Positions 6,841 to 15,010 of a DNA stretch of 20,066 bases are shown in pieces. The stretch is taken from contig JAQIDA010000154.1 of NCBI GenBank assembly GCA_027858275.1, positions 1 to 20,066 on the forward strand, given 5' to 3'. A program made the position numbers and the translations under genes. Source of the stretch: Candidatus Kapaibacterium sp. GTDB taxonomy: Bacteria > Bacteroidota > Ignavibacteria > Kapaibacteriales > UBA2268. The notes below the pieces were generated by a model that ran no database searches, was not told where the DNA came from, and worked only from the letters and a program-made list of their open reading frames with translations. Within the stretch, counting starts at the first letter, position 1. The number at the start of each line of letters is the position of its first letter.

Positions 6841-8151
6841 TCACCCCAACAAATTCTGCACAAACAGTTCTTCAATCCCGATTTCATTTTTCAGAAACAC
6901 GCTAAGGTCTTTTTTCTTATGCGGCCTGTCCATTGTTGAATATCCTTCTTTATCTCGCGACACGAGCATAAGGGACTCCAAATCTAAGCCGGCGTATTTG
7001 ACTACTTCCGGGTTGTGTGTACTGACTATTATTTGTTTGTGAGCGGACGCGTCTTTCATCATATCAATTACTTTTGAGATCAGATGCGGATGAATTCTGC
7101 GTTCGGCTTCCTCGAAGAAAGCGACAGGGTTTTTCTCGAAATACAGAGCAACTATCAATGCGATTATACTGATTGTTCCGTCGGAAATCAGGGAAGCCGG
7201 AAGATAGTGTTTGTCAGAATAAACTTCTCTGAGCTTGAGCAGCAAAGTTTTATCGAACATTTTCTCAACATCAAGATTGTCCACAAAGGGCAAAATATCA
7301 TTTATTAGATTGAACAGAGTGCGGCGTTTGTCCTCATTGGCGAGAATCTTTTTTAATACGATACTCAGGTTTTCGCCGTTTTCCTCAAGGTCTGCTTTCG
7401 CTGCGATCTTTGTGACTTGCTTCGGCAATTTCGGATCAAAATCATAAACCGCAATACCGCTTATATCGCTCTTGATATTTTCGACGTGCGGCATAAAAAA
7501 CATTGGTGTTTGCAGCATCAGCACGTTTCCCATCAATTTGGAGTGAAGCAGCTTTTTCTTTTCGACAAAAGATTGATCGCCGAGAAAGAATGTATGCCTC
7601 AACTCATCAGCGTTAAAGGGCAGATCCTCCGTTTTGTCAAATTCAAACGAAAATTTATTTCGACTTTTTGAGATAGTAAAATTCGAGGATGTAATCAATT
7701 TCCCGCGTTTATATTTACCTGATTTCAGAACTCTTAAGTTGTATGCGTCAAATTTTTGACAAAGTTTGTCACTTTTTATATAGTATTCTGAGCTGTCCTC
7801 GCTGAAACCAAGTTGAAACTCAAAGATCAATTCTGTTATCAAAAAACCGTATTGAACAGAATCACATGTTTTAAAAAATTTAAAAGGTTTATCAGGAGTA
7901 AAACTAACTTTGTATTCCAGCGCATCATCCTTACCCGTCAAATTAAGATTGCGCATATATTCAGCTCCGCCCTGAAGCGAAACGGCATTCTCCAGACCAA
8001 AATCAATTATATCCCGCAAAAAACGGAAAATTCGAATAAAATTTGATTTCCCTGCAGCATTCGCCCCGATCAAAACATTGAACTGTCCAAGCTCGATATC
8101 CAATGATTTAGAGCTTTTGAAATTCGAGACTTGTATTCTTTTTATTAGCAT
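6841..8151 (-). CDS. OLD/SMC-like AAA ATPase (AAA_21 type)
   Basis: A 436-residue ATPase with an ABC/SMC-type nucleotide-binding fold. It opens with IKRIQVSNFKSSKSLDIELG, the usual start of OLD/RecF-like ATPases. Walker A is GANAAGKSN (residues 29-37, Lys35). A signature-like motif LISDGT lies at 321-326, Walker B is AFFEEAERRIHP (about 344-355, Glu347/Glu348), and the H-switch is STHN with His379. A variable insertion (about 85-310) separates the halves. It lacks a C-terminal TOPRIM domain; that function appears to sit in the next gene, 81 bp downstream. The RhuM-family gene ends 72 bp upstream. ATP-dependent sensing or control of the TOPRIM partner is inferred from known OLD, Gabija and PARIS systems. 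A family match to AAA_21 or COG4637 is likely but unverified. Confidence 0.85.
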   Translation of the reverse strand: MLIKRIQVSNFKSSKSLDIELGQFNVLIGANAAGKSNFIRIFRFLRDIIDFGLENAVSLQGGAEYMRNLNLTGKDDALEYKVSFTPDKPFKFFKTCDSVQYGFLITELIFEFQLGFSEDSSEYYIKSDKLCQKFDAYNLRVLKSGKYKRGKLITSSNFTISKSRNKFSFEFDKTEDLPFNADELRHTFFLGDQSFVEKKKLLHSKLMGNVLMLQTPMFFMPHVENIKSDISGIAVYDFDPKLPKQVTKIAAKADLEENGENLSIVLKKILANEDKRRTLFNLINDILPFVDNLDVEKMFDKTLLLKLREVYSDKHYLPASLISDGTISIIALIVALYFEKNPVAFFEEAERRIHPHLISKVIDMMKDASAHKQIIVSTHNPEVVKYAGLDLESLMLVSRDKEGYSTMDRPHKKKDLSVFLKNEIGIEELFVQNLLG

Positions 8152-8202
8152 TTTGATTTCCCTGTATTTGTTTTGAACATTTTTCGGCTTTGCAAAGACG
8201 CG

Positions 8203-8225
8203 AGGACACTCAAAGAAAGTGTCCT
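8203..8225. repeat. Palindromic element at the end of the RhuM-family gene
   Basis: AGGACACT (8203-8210) pairs perfectly with AGTGTCCT (8218-8225) around the 7-base loop CAAAGAA. The right arm overlaps the TAG stop codon of the RhuM-family gene (8224-8226). Reverse-complemented, the core GACACT-TTCTTTG-AGTGTC nearly equals the core of the element at 6797-6828 (loop TTCTTG), so both gaps in this cassette hold related hairpins in opposite orientation. No U-run follows. Confidence 0.75.
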
Positions 8226-9237
8226 ACATAGAAGAACCTCGTTGTTGAATTTCCGCTTCAATCAGCTTTAGTTCAGCCAAATCTTCTTCGTCTGCCAATC
8301 TTGCTTCAAAAGACTTTCTCCGGATGTCAAATGTTTGATAGATTTCTTTTACTTCAGATTCCATTTTCGACTTACTGACAGAGCCTTTTCCGGCAAGCAA
8401 TTTTTTGTCGTTGAACTCAATCAGGCGGTCGACATTCTGCTTCCAATATATCATAGCTATATCAATTCTTTCTTTGACTCGGAGTTCGGCGGTTTCTAAA
8501 AAGATTGTGGCAAGTCGGTTCAGTGTATCAATTTCATCTTCTGACAAATAATTTTTCGCAATATAAATATCCTGTTTGCGGACGGTCTTTCCCTTCCAAC
8601 TTGTTAAAGCCATATTGGGCTTTTCGGCGTCCGCTCGACTCATCACTATTTCTGCGGCAGTTTTTCCGCAAGTCGCAAACAATAATTTATTTTGGGTTTC
8701 GGCGAAAAACATTTGAGTCGCTTTATCGCTTTTGTCATAGTCACTGCTAAGAGCGAACAAGTCTCTGACTTTTTGATAGAATCTTTTTTCGGAAGCACGA
8801 ATATCTCTTATACGAGCGAGGAACTCGTCAAAATAATCAGGTCTGCCGTCCGGGTTTTTCAGCCGCTCATCGTCCATGATAAAGCCTTTTATCATGTATT
8901 CTTTGAGATTATGATTTGCCCATTTTCTAAACTGCGTACCTCTTTTGCTTCTAACCCTGAAACCAATCGCGAGAATCATGGCTAAAGAATAGAAAGTTAC
9001 ATTGTATTCTTTCCCGTCAGAAGCAGTTGTTAAGTAATCCTTAACAACTGAATGCGCTTCTATCTCTTTGTCTTTTATGATGTTTGTGACATGCATGCTG
9101 ATGTTTGGCACCGAGGTGGCAAAAAGTTCCGCCAGTTGACTTTGGTTCATCCATATATCGCCGTCTTTGGCATAAAGCGAAACTGCAGTCTTGCCGTCAT
9201 CTGTATTATAAATAATAATATTTTTTTGATTTTCCAT
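8224..9237 (-). CDS. rhuM: RhuM-family protein (virulence_RhuM)
   Basis: A 337-residue cytoplasmic protein of the RhuM family, named after the Salmonella SPI-3 gene and often found in accessory or defence-rich loci; its biochemical role is not established. The N-terminal part (IIIYNTDDGKTAVSLYAKDG, then MNQSQLAELFATSVPNISMH) contains a helix-turn-helix-like segment at about 30-50. It is followed by the family block YNVTFYSLAMILAIGFRVRS and RGTQFRKWAN (about 80-110). The C-terminal half is helical and charged, with probable coiled coil near the end. No signal peptide or TM helix is seen. It is the first gene of a three-gene minus-strand cassette with the ATPase and the TOPRIM-like protein. Whether it belongs functionally to the ATPase module is inferred only from strand, spacing and shared palindromes. 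Confidence 0.88.
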   Translation of the reverse strand: MENQKNIIIYNTDDGKTAVSLYAKDGDIWMNQSQLAELFATSVPNISMHVTNIIKDKEIEAHSVVKDYLTTASDGKEYNVTFYSLAMILAIGFRVRSKRGTQFRKWANHNLKEYMIKGFIMDDERLKNPDGRPDYFDEFLARIRDIRASEKRFYQKVRDLFALSSDYDKSDKATQMFFAETQNKLLFATCGKTAAEIVMSRADAEKPNMALTSWKGKTVRKQDIYIAKNYLSEDEIDTLNRLATIFLETAELRVKERIDIAMIYWKQNVDRLIEFNDKKLLAGKGSVSKSKMESEVKEIYQTFDIRRKSFEARLADEEDLAELKLIEAEIQQRGSSM

Positions 9238-9542
9238 TTTTTCGAGTTCCCAATTATAGTGTTCTCGTTTTGCTTGATGTCCGCTAAACGATTTCCTGTC
9301 CTATTAAAATTGCAAGCTTATTCGCATCGCAACTATTCCCAATATCTAAATTATTCTCCGAAAAAGCATCTAATATTCAAAATATACGAAAAATCTGAAT
9401 ATTTCGGACATAAACATGAGCTTTAACGATGTTAATTTAAACGGAACTTGGATGTTAGCTTAATAATAATTAATTTATTCCGACGGAGTGTGTGCATTAA
9501 CAGCAAATCATAGAATTTAATAAATCCTCGGAGCAAAATATA
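9238..9542. promoter_or_regulatory. Divergent intergenic region between the RhuM-family and glycosyltransferase genes
   Basis: These 305 AT-rich bases separate divergent genes and must hold both promoters. No clean TAnnTTTG box was found on either strand. A 7-bp dyad, AATATTC (9372-9378) with GAATATT (9397-9403), could be an operator, but AT-rich DNA gives such dyads by chance. A TTG at 9448-9450 followed by AT-rich sequence near 9470 is only a weak promoter candidate for the plus-strand gene. No small ORF or RNA gene stands out. Confidence 0.35.
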
Positions 9543-10715
9543 TTGAAACCGGAAACTGACGAGATGCTTGAACTTTCAATTGTTATGCCTTGTTTGAATG
9601 AGGCGGAAACTATAGATACATGCATCCATAAAGCTCGAATGTTTATGAAAATCAACAAGATTGTCGGCGAAGTTGTAATCGGCGATAACGGCAGTACGGA
9701 CGGCTCTGTGGAAATCGCGGAACGCCTCGGCGCAAGAGTCGTGCATGTGGAAGAAAAGGGCTACGGCAGCGCGCTGATCGGCGGAATTACGGCAGCCAAA
9801 GGCAAGTTTGTCATAATGGGTGATTCGGACGACAGCCACGACTTGCTTCATTTGCTGCCTTTTGTCGAAAAATTACGTGCCGGTTATGATTTTGTTGTGG
9901 GCAATCGATTCTCGGGCAATACAAGAAATGAAGATATTTCTTATTTTCATCGCTCAATCGGCAATCGGGCTTTGACTATGGTCGGCAGAGTCTTTTTCAC
10001 TAATAAAATTCGTGATTTTCATTGTGGGTTGCGAGGCATGACCAAAGCTGCTTTTATAAAAATGGATCTGCGAACAACCGGGATGGAATTCGCCAGTGAG
10101 ATGATTGTAAAAGCAAACTATAAAGGTTTGAAACTTACTGATGTACCGACAGAAATTTTCCCGTCGGGCAGATCGAGGGCTCCGCACCTCCGCCCGATTC
10201 GCGACGGATGGCGACATTTGCGCTTCCTTCTGCTGTACAGTCCCCGTTGGTTGTTTTTATATCCGGGATTGACCTTGATACTCGCCGGATTGCTTGTAGG
10301 TCTGTGGCTCCTCCCCGGGACAAAATACTCCTTGGATGTGCATACAATGCTATTCGCTTCCGCAGCAATTACAATGGGTATGCAATCCGTATCATTCGCT
10401 ATTCTGACCAAAACTTTTGCCGTACATCAAGGATTGCTGCCGGAACATCCTGTACTATCTAAAATGTTGCAGTTTATGACTTTAGAAAAAGGGATTCTAA
10501 TAGGAGGATTGATGATGATTCTCGGAATTATCGGAACACTTTATGCTTTATCTCTGGTCGGCAGCGGAGAATTTAACAATTTTGGTATATCATCGACAAT
10601 GCGCCTTGTTATTGTGTCGGTAACATTTTTGATGATAGGATCTCAGTTAATATTTTCAGCCTTTTTCTACAGTATTCTCGCTCTCAAAACAGGAAAGAAA
10701 AAAGATACTTATTGA
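9543..10715 (+). CDS. Family 2 glycosyltransferase with C-terminal membrane domain
   Basis: A 390-residue inner-membrane glycosyltransferase of the polyprenyl-phosphate sugar transferase type (DPM1/GtrB-like). The GT-A domain spans about 10-230: LSIVMPCLNEAETI, GDNGSTDGS with Asp48, GDSDDSHD with the metal-binding D-x-D at 94-96, and RDFHCGLRG at 157-165. Four hydrophobic segments follow at about 236-257, 264-288, 316-338 and 355-381, then a basic tail. It probably moves a sugar from a nucleotide donor to a lipid carrier for envelope glycans; donor and acceptor are unknown. The start is TTG at 9543, chosen because CGGAG at 9529-9533 sits 9 bases upstream. The ATG at 9564 would also keep the whole domain but lacks a spaced ribosome site. 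It stands alone on the plus strand and ends at a bidirectional terminator. Confidence 0.9.
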   Translation: MKPETDEMLELSIVMPCLNEAETIDTCIHKARMFMKINKIVGEVVIGDNGSTDGSVEIAERLGARVVHVEEKGYGSALIGGITAAKGKFVIMGDSDDSHDLLHLLPFVEKLRAGYDFVVGNRFSGNTRNEDISYFHRSIGNRALTMVGRVFFTNKIRDFHCGLRGMTKAAFIKMDLRTTGMEFASEMIVKANYKGLKLTDVPTEIFPSGRSRAPHLRPIRDGWRHLRFLLLYSPRWLFLYPGLTLILAGLLVGLWLLPGTKYSLDVHTMLFASAAITMGMQSVSFAILTKTFAVHQGLLPEHPVLSKMLQFMTLEKGILIGGLMMILGIIGTLYALSLVGSGEFNNFGISSTMRLVIVSVTFLMIGSQLIFSAFFYSILALKTGKKKDTY

Positions 10716-10746
10716 TACAATTCTACCATTAGAGTTATATAATAAA

Positions 10747-10786
10747 AAAAAGCGGCAAAAGGAACTTAAGTCTTTTGCCGCTTTTT
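10747..10786. terminator. Bidirectional terminator between convergent genes
   Basis: A 15-bp perfect stem AAAAAGCGGCAAAAG (10747-10761) pairs with CTTTTGCCGCTTTTT (10772-10786) around a 10-base loop. A-run on one side and T-run on the other let it serve both the plus-strand glycosyltransferase gene (ends 10715) and the minus-strand lipoprotein gene (ends 10801). Confidence 0.95.
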
Positions 10787-10800
10787 AAATAATCGATTTG

Positions 10801-12117
10801 CTATTTTTTTGTTTCAGCCACATTCACAATTGTAAAATAATTGATATCACGATACTGTTCACAAACCATTTCCGCGTATTTTCTTGAGTAATAAGATCCT
10901 ATGTCATAGGCTTGACCGCCGTTGACTATACGTCTTTCGGCTGTGGGCAGCATTTCTGACAAAGAATCCGCTTGGCCGTTTGATTGCGGAACAATAAGCA
11001 CGTGAAATTCGTTGTTGTTATTTCGAGAAGAAACATAATCTTCCAGCATAGGAATTAATTCAGAACTGATAAGCGCTTCCTCATCCGTCACTTTATCATC
11101 AGCTTCAATCATTGTTGTAACCATGTCGTTGAGCTGAGCTACCTGTTCGCGAGGGGGATCACCGTCGAGATAGTCCACAACACTTTTGCGCAGCAATATA
11201 TATTGGTTTTCGCCGGATACATCCCATAAGCTTTGCCTCTTAGAATAATCATAATCAATATTCCATTCTTTGGCAAACACACGGATTATTTCCTGCTCTT
11301 TCGGATCGAATTCATCATCTATAACAGCTATTTGGTGAAGGATATGGATGATCGCTTCAGCGTTTGCGGGTTTGAACCATTTTTTCAACAAGTAGTCAGC
11401 TTCTTTACGTTCCAAGCGCAATGATTTTCGAATCAATGCCCATAATTTTTCCTTTGATTGACCCTTTACAAAAACACCCGAACCAATCATGAAATAGATA
11501 CCGCCTTCAAAAATATATATGGAGGTATCAATCATACTGTTCAGATCCACTGTGACTACCGAGTAATAAATCACCCACAAAATACAATTGAGAATGAATA
11601 TAAACAAACCGACAAGAGACTGACTGTCCGCCACTTCCCGTTCATGTTTACGTTTCCATATCTTATTAATTTTCAAATAGATAAACACGACTGTGATGCC
11701 GAGTGAAATTCTGACAAGGAAGTTAATTATATCCAAGAACATACCTTGCTCCACATCAACTTTCACAGCTGAGCTGACGCGATTGTTAATGAACAAATTG
11801 CCGTCGTTAGCTCCTTCGGGAACAACAAAAGTTACTTCAGTATCAGACCATTTGAGATAAGCTTCTTCTTCAACTTCGATATTGCCGTCTTCTGTTTCAA
11901 AAACAAAATAACATCCCTGCCTTTCCTCGCCAAAGTTCTTTCCGCTTAGTGTTAATGTATCACCGATAGCCGGCGCGGAATGAGAGATAGAATCAATCGT
12001 AGTAGAATATGTTTTTTTGGCTGTTTTCTCGTCAGTATCATCTGTACATGAAGTCATAAACAGAGGCGGAATCAGCAACATAAATATTAGAAGTGAACTT
12101 GTTATTTTTGTTTTCAT
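10801..12117 (-). CDS. Lipoprotein with TIG domain, three TM helices and TerB-like cytoplasmic domain
   Basis: A 438-residue protein of unusual layout. Residues 1-24 form a lipoprotein signal (hydrophobic core, MTSC with Cys24). Residues 40-122 look like an IPT/TIG immunoglobulin-like domain (IDSISHSAPAIGDTLTLSGKNFG, typical opening). Hydrophobic segments lie at about 127-150, 166-190 and 199-217. Residues 250-362 are helical with two repeats of the TerB type (ILHQIAVIDDEFDPKEQEIIRVFA and TMIEADDKVTDEEALI, both with acidic D-D/E positions). The last ~70 residues hold strands resembling a SPOR-like or other small alpha/beta domain. An extracytoplasmic sensor linked across the membrane to a cytoplasmic TerB-like domain is an inference. 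No close family is recognised. It is a single-gene unit ending at the shared bidirectional terminator. Confidence 0.75.
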   Translation of the reverse strand: MKTKITSSLLIFMLLIPPLFMTSCTDDTDEKTAKKTYSTTIDSISHSAPAIGDTLTLSGKNFGEERQGCYFVFETEDGNIEVEEEAYLKWSDTEVTFVVPEGANDGNLFINNRVSSAVKVDVEQGMFLDIINFLVRISLGITVVFIYLKINKIWKRKHEREVADSQSLVGLFIFILNCILWVIYYSVVTVDLNSMIDTSIYIFEGGIYFMIGSGVFVKGQSKEKLWALIRKSLRLERKEADYLLKKWFKPANAEAIIHILHQIAVIDDEFDPKEQEIIRVFAKEWNIDYDYSKRQSLWDVSGENQYILLRKSVVDYLDGDPPREQVAQLNDMVTTMIEADDKVTDEEALISSELIPMLEDYVSSRNNNNEFHVLIVPQSNGQADSLSEMLPTAERRIVNGGQAYDIGSYYSRKYAEMVCEQYRDINYFTIVNVAETKK

Positions 12118-12277
12118 GATAACTAAAATATAATTAATGTATTACTTCGCTGATTAATTGCAGTAGTATTAATTATTTGTACTGTCCGGCAACAAATACA
12201 GAATACTTATACTCCGTTCGAATTCACCAAGTTACAAAAAACAAATAATATTTACCTAAAAAAATGCTCAAACGGTC

Positions 12278-12312
12278 AAAAAAAACGCGTTTTCTAAAGA
12301 ATCCGCGTTTTT
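12278..12312 (-). terminator. Rho-independent terminator of the bat operon
   Basis: AAAAACGCG (12281-12289) pairs with CGCGTTTTT (12304-12312); TTCT/AGAA pairing closes the upper stem around a small internal loop. The minus strand runs into a U-run (plus-strand A-run from 12278). It lies just 6 bases beyond the batE stop codon. The rest of the 200-bp gap (12118-12277) is AT-rich, must contain the promoter of the TIG lipoprotein gene, and shows no recognisable motif. Confidence 0.9.
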
Positions 12313-12317
12313 GTATG

Positions 12318-13082
12318 TTATATTATCTCAATAGTATTTCCCTGAAGCCAGCCTTTACTGCCGTTTGGAAGCTTTATTCGCCGCCAATCACCGACTTCGT
12401 CGATTAATTTGACTTTTGTTCCCTCGTGCAGAATGAACAAATCCGTGCCGCTTTCATCGGGTGAGTTTTTGACATATACATTTGTGCTGAAAATTATACC
12501 CGTATTATTTGATAATTCTTCTCCTGTTTGCTGCCCGGCAAAAACAAATCCGGAAATTGCTGATACCAGCGCGAGGAATGAAACCATGAGGAATATTTTC
12601 TTTACACCTGTCGATGACATAAAATAATATACAGCAAAGCATAAGGCAGAAAGCCAGATCATCAGTACGGCTAAGAACGACCAACCGTCGCCTGACATTA
12701 ATGAGCGGATATAACCTATATACTCCCAAACAAAGAACTCAGGAACAACTTCGAATTTATCAACGATCTTCAGATTCGCGATATTCAGATTGAATAATAT
12801 ATCTTCGTCATCAGAGGAAATTTTCAATGCGCGTTCGTAATTCAAAATTGCTTCTGAATTTCTGTTCAATTTGAAATAAGCGTTTCCCAAATTCTAATAT
12901 ATCTCGGCAGTTTTATAGCCGTTATCAGCGATTTCTTCATATAATTCCGCCGCGACTTGGAACTCCCCGGCTTGATAATTTTCGCCGGCTTCGACGAATT
13001 TCTTATCAGCCTCATTGGCGGTTGCAGGAACGGCATTGATTAGAATCAACATTGTTATAATTAACGCGATAAAATATTTCAT
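12318..13082 (-). pseudogene. batE: BatE (TPR and SH3 domains), interrupted by one in-frame amber codon
   Basis: One continuous 255-codon frame encodes BatE of the aerotolerance operon, except that codon 63 is TAG (12894-12896). The sequence reads TAEIY-stop-NLGNAYFK, where TPR proteins typically have EIYYNLGNAYYK, so TAG replaces a tyrosine codon by one base change. The first part (residues 1-62) has a signal peptide (FIALIITMLILINAVPATA) and the first TPR helices. The second part has the remaining TPR, two TM helices (about 134-155 and 162-182) and a C-terminal bacterial SH3 domain (about 195-254, with DWRRIKLPNGSKGWL). The start overlaps the batD stop as ATGA (13079-13082). A TTG at 12888-12890, 3 bases past the stop, could reinitiate but would give a product without signal peptide. 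Pseudogene, strain polymorphism or sequencing error remain possible. TAG is an ordinary stop elsewhere here. Confidence 0.85.
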
Positions 13083-14938
13083 TTCAGCACCGCCTCCAAA
13101 TCCGTTATTACTGTTACCGCGTCGTTGTAAACTTTTTCTCGAGACGAAGAATCACTCGAAGGAGCGAATCGCGCGAACTCACATTTGTCAATAGTCTCCA
13201 TACATTTATCCGTGATGCCTTGTTCCGCGTTGGCGGCAAGCATTGCGTTTGAAGCTGATTCTTTGGTCAGTTCCGAATATGGGATACTCAGTTTGTCGCT
13301 GAGATAGCCCCACAAACCGTTGCCGAGTTCTTCATAGAATTTATCGTCGTTGTCGGGCATAAGTTTCTTTGCAGTTGCAAGTCTCTTGCGAGCAACTTTT
13401 GTTGCTTTTTTCGTGCGTAGTAATGTTTGATTGCCGCGCGTTTTATCAGATTTTTTCTTGTACGCAATCAAAATCAAAAGCATAATAATCGGTGTCAACA
13501 TAAGCCCGATAAAACTGAATGATCCGAAAAACGGAACATTGTTTTTGCTCAATGACGAAGTTGCTTTTTTAATAAATCGGACATCTTTGCCGATATATTT
13601 TACTTGTTCTTTGGAAACACCCGTTATAGACTGAGCTGACGAAGTACCGTCTCCCTGTTCCACTTCGACGTTCAAGCTTTCAGATACAATAGTCTTATAC
13701 TCTTTGGCTTTTGGATCGAAATATGAGAATTCTACGGGATCGATTTTGAAATTGCCCGCGTTTCTCGGGATCAACAAATATTCAAAAGTGATTTTACCGG
13801 ATATCCCGCCGGCGTTGATAGATACATTGTCCGTCACTTTCGGATCATAAGCTTCGAAATCAGGAGGGAAAAGAATATCCAAAGGCTCAATCAGCCTAAG
13901 GTTTCCTTTTCCGGAAATTTCAACTTTTAGAGTGATCGGTTCGTTTGTTTTTGTTTTTCGCTTGTCTGTCCACGCTTTCATACTCAGGTCACCCACAGCA
14001 CCGTCAAATGACGCGGGAGCCGGTTCGGGCAATGGTTTGACATTGACAGTCAATTTTGGAGAGGTTGCTTTATAGGCGAAATTTCTATAATTCCCGCGGT
14101 CAAAAAAGTCATCGAACATGCTTCTGCGTCTTCGCTGTTGTTGCTGCCCGCTTACTCGCAATTTGACTGAGCAATCAAGAACCATTGGATCAATTTTCAA
14201 TTTGCCGCTCTGCTGAGGAACAAGCACCGATTTTTTTAGAACAGCTACTTTATAGCCGACCTTATTTAGCGTCTCATTTTTATATTCTATACGTCCGAGG
14301 TCAAGATCGTGAGTCCAAAAACCGTTGAAGACAGGATCTCCGGTTCGATCACCGCCTGTTTGATTTACAATTTCAGGATGCAAATAGTATTTATAAGTTA
14401 CAACAAGAGGTTCGCCGATGTATACATTTTTTTTGCTGAGATATGTCTTCAGAAAAAGTCGCTCCTTGATCATATCGTGCGCTTGTTTTTCTAAGGACTT
14501 ATTGTTCTGAGCCTGCCGGTCTTGACTGTTCTGATTCCTGCCTTGCTTGTTTGAAGCGGCACTCCCTTTTTCAACCTTGATCCTCAACGATTGAGTGCGA
14601 TAAGTCCTGCCGTTGGCTTTGACAGAAGCTGTGCCGATACTGAAATTCCCCGGATTGTCCGCTCGGAGTATATAGCTGTAGGTCAGAGATTGAGACATTC
14701 TGCCGTTATAATTCGACATACTGCTCGATTGGCTCGGACCTCTCAAGACAGAAAAACCTTTGAACGTCGGCGCCTTGAAATTAGAGCCTTGAGCGTTTTC
14801 GAGGACAAAACTAACTTGGAATTGCTCTCCCTGTCGCAAAGGATTGCGATTTACCGATGCCTTGAAAGACACTGCGGCAGAAGACATTTCTGTCATCACC
14901 AACAGGAGCAACCCTATAAATATCAACGTTTTTTTCAT
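13079..14938 (-). CDS. batD: BatD, membrane-anchored Bat operon protein
   Basis: A 619-residue BatD. An N-terminal signal peptide (FIGLLLLVMTEMSSAA) precedes tandem beta-sandwich domains. The family opening is clear: VSFKASVNRNPLRQGEQFQVSF, and later FKAPTFKGFSVLRGPSQSSS. A Gln/Asn-rich linker (about 130-155) and a further sandwich with TNEPITLKVEISGKGNLRLI follow. One TM helix lies at about 470-493 and leads into a basic, helical cytoplasmic tail of about 125 residues. Bat proteins are membrane/periplasmic proteins linked in Bacteroides to oxygen tolerance and in others to stress or host infection; the molecular role is unsettled. It lies 72 bp after batC and overlaps batE by 4 bp (ATGA), indicating translational coupling. 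A weak hairpin sits in the batC-batD gap. Confidence 0.92.
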   Translation of the reverse strand: MKKTLIFIGLLLLVMTEMSSAAVSFKASVNRNPLRQGEQFQVSFVLENAQGSNFKAPTFKGFSVLRGPSQSSSMSNYNGRMSQSLTYSYILRADNPGNFSIGTASVKANGRTYRTQSLRIKVEKGSAASNKQGRNQNSQDRQAQNNKSLEKQAHDMIKERLFLKTYLSKKNVYIGEPLVVTYKYYLHPEIVNQTGGDRTGDPVFNGFWTHDLDLGRIEYKNETLNKVGYKVAVLKKSVLVPQQSGKLKIDPMVLDCSVKLRVSGQQQQRRRRSMFDDFFDRGNYRNFAYKATSPKLTVNVKPLPEPAPASFDGAVGDLSMKAWTDKRKTKTNEPITLKVEISGKGNLRLIEPLDILFPPDFEAYDPKVTDNVSINAGGISGKITFEYLLIPRNAGNFKIDPVEFSYFDPKAKEYKTIVSESLNVEVEQGDGTSSAQSITGVSKEQVKYIGKDVRFIKKATSSLSKNNVPFFGSFSFIGLMLTPIIMLLILIAYKKKSDKTRGNQTLLRTKKATKVARKRLATAKKLMPDNDDKFYEELGNGLWGYLSDKLSIPYSELTKESASNAMLAANAEQGITDKCMETIDKCEFARFAPSSDSSSREKVYNDAVTVITDLEAVLK

Positions 14939-14981
14939 TTCATGTTTCAGTTGTAAATAATTGATTTAAAAATATAATCCT

Positions 14982-15002
14982 GTCCCGTTAATAAGTCGGG
15001 AC
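14982..15002. other. Small hairpin in the batC-batD gap
   Basis: GTCCCG (14982-14987) pairs with CGGGAC (14997-15002) around a 9-base loop. On the minus strand it is followed by AGGATTATATTTTTAAA, a broken U-rich stretch. It could be a weak attenuator or processing site reducing batD and batE relative to batC, or a chance hairpin. Confidence 0.4.
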
Positions 15003-15010
15003 GGCAAAAA

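Noticed and set aside
6226..9237. Defence cassette as part of a recognisable mobile element
   Set aside because: No transposase, integrase, tRNA attachment site or bounding direct repeats were seen around it.
9052..9426. 124-codon plus-strand frame running into the RhuM-glycosyltransferase gap
   Set aside because: Most of it lies opposite the RhuM-family gene; the remaining part shows no ribosome site or family likeness.
12894..12896. Reassigned amber codon (alternative genetic code)
   Set aside because: TAG ends the surface-protein gene, the synthetase and the RhuM-family gene in this same window, so it is an ordinary stop here.
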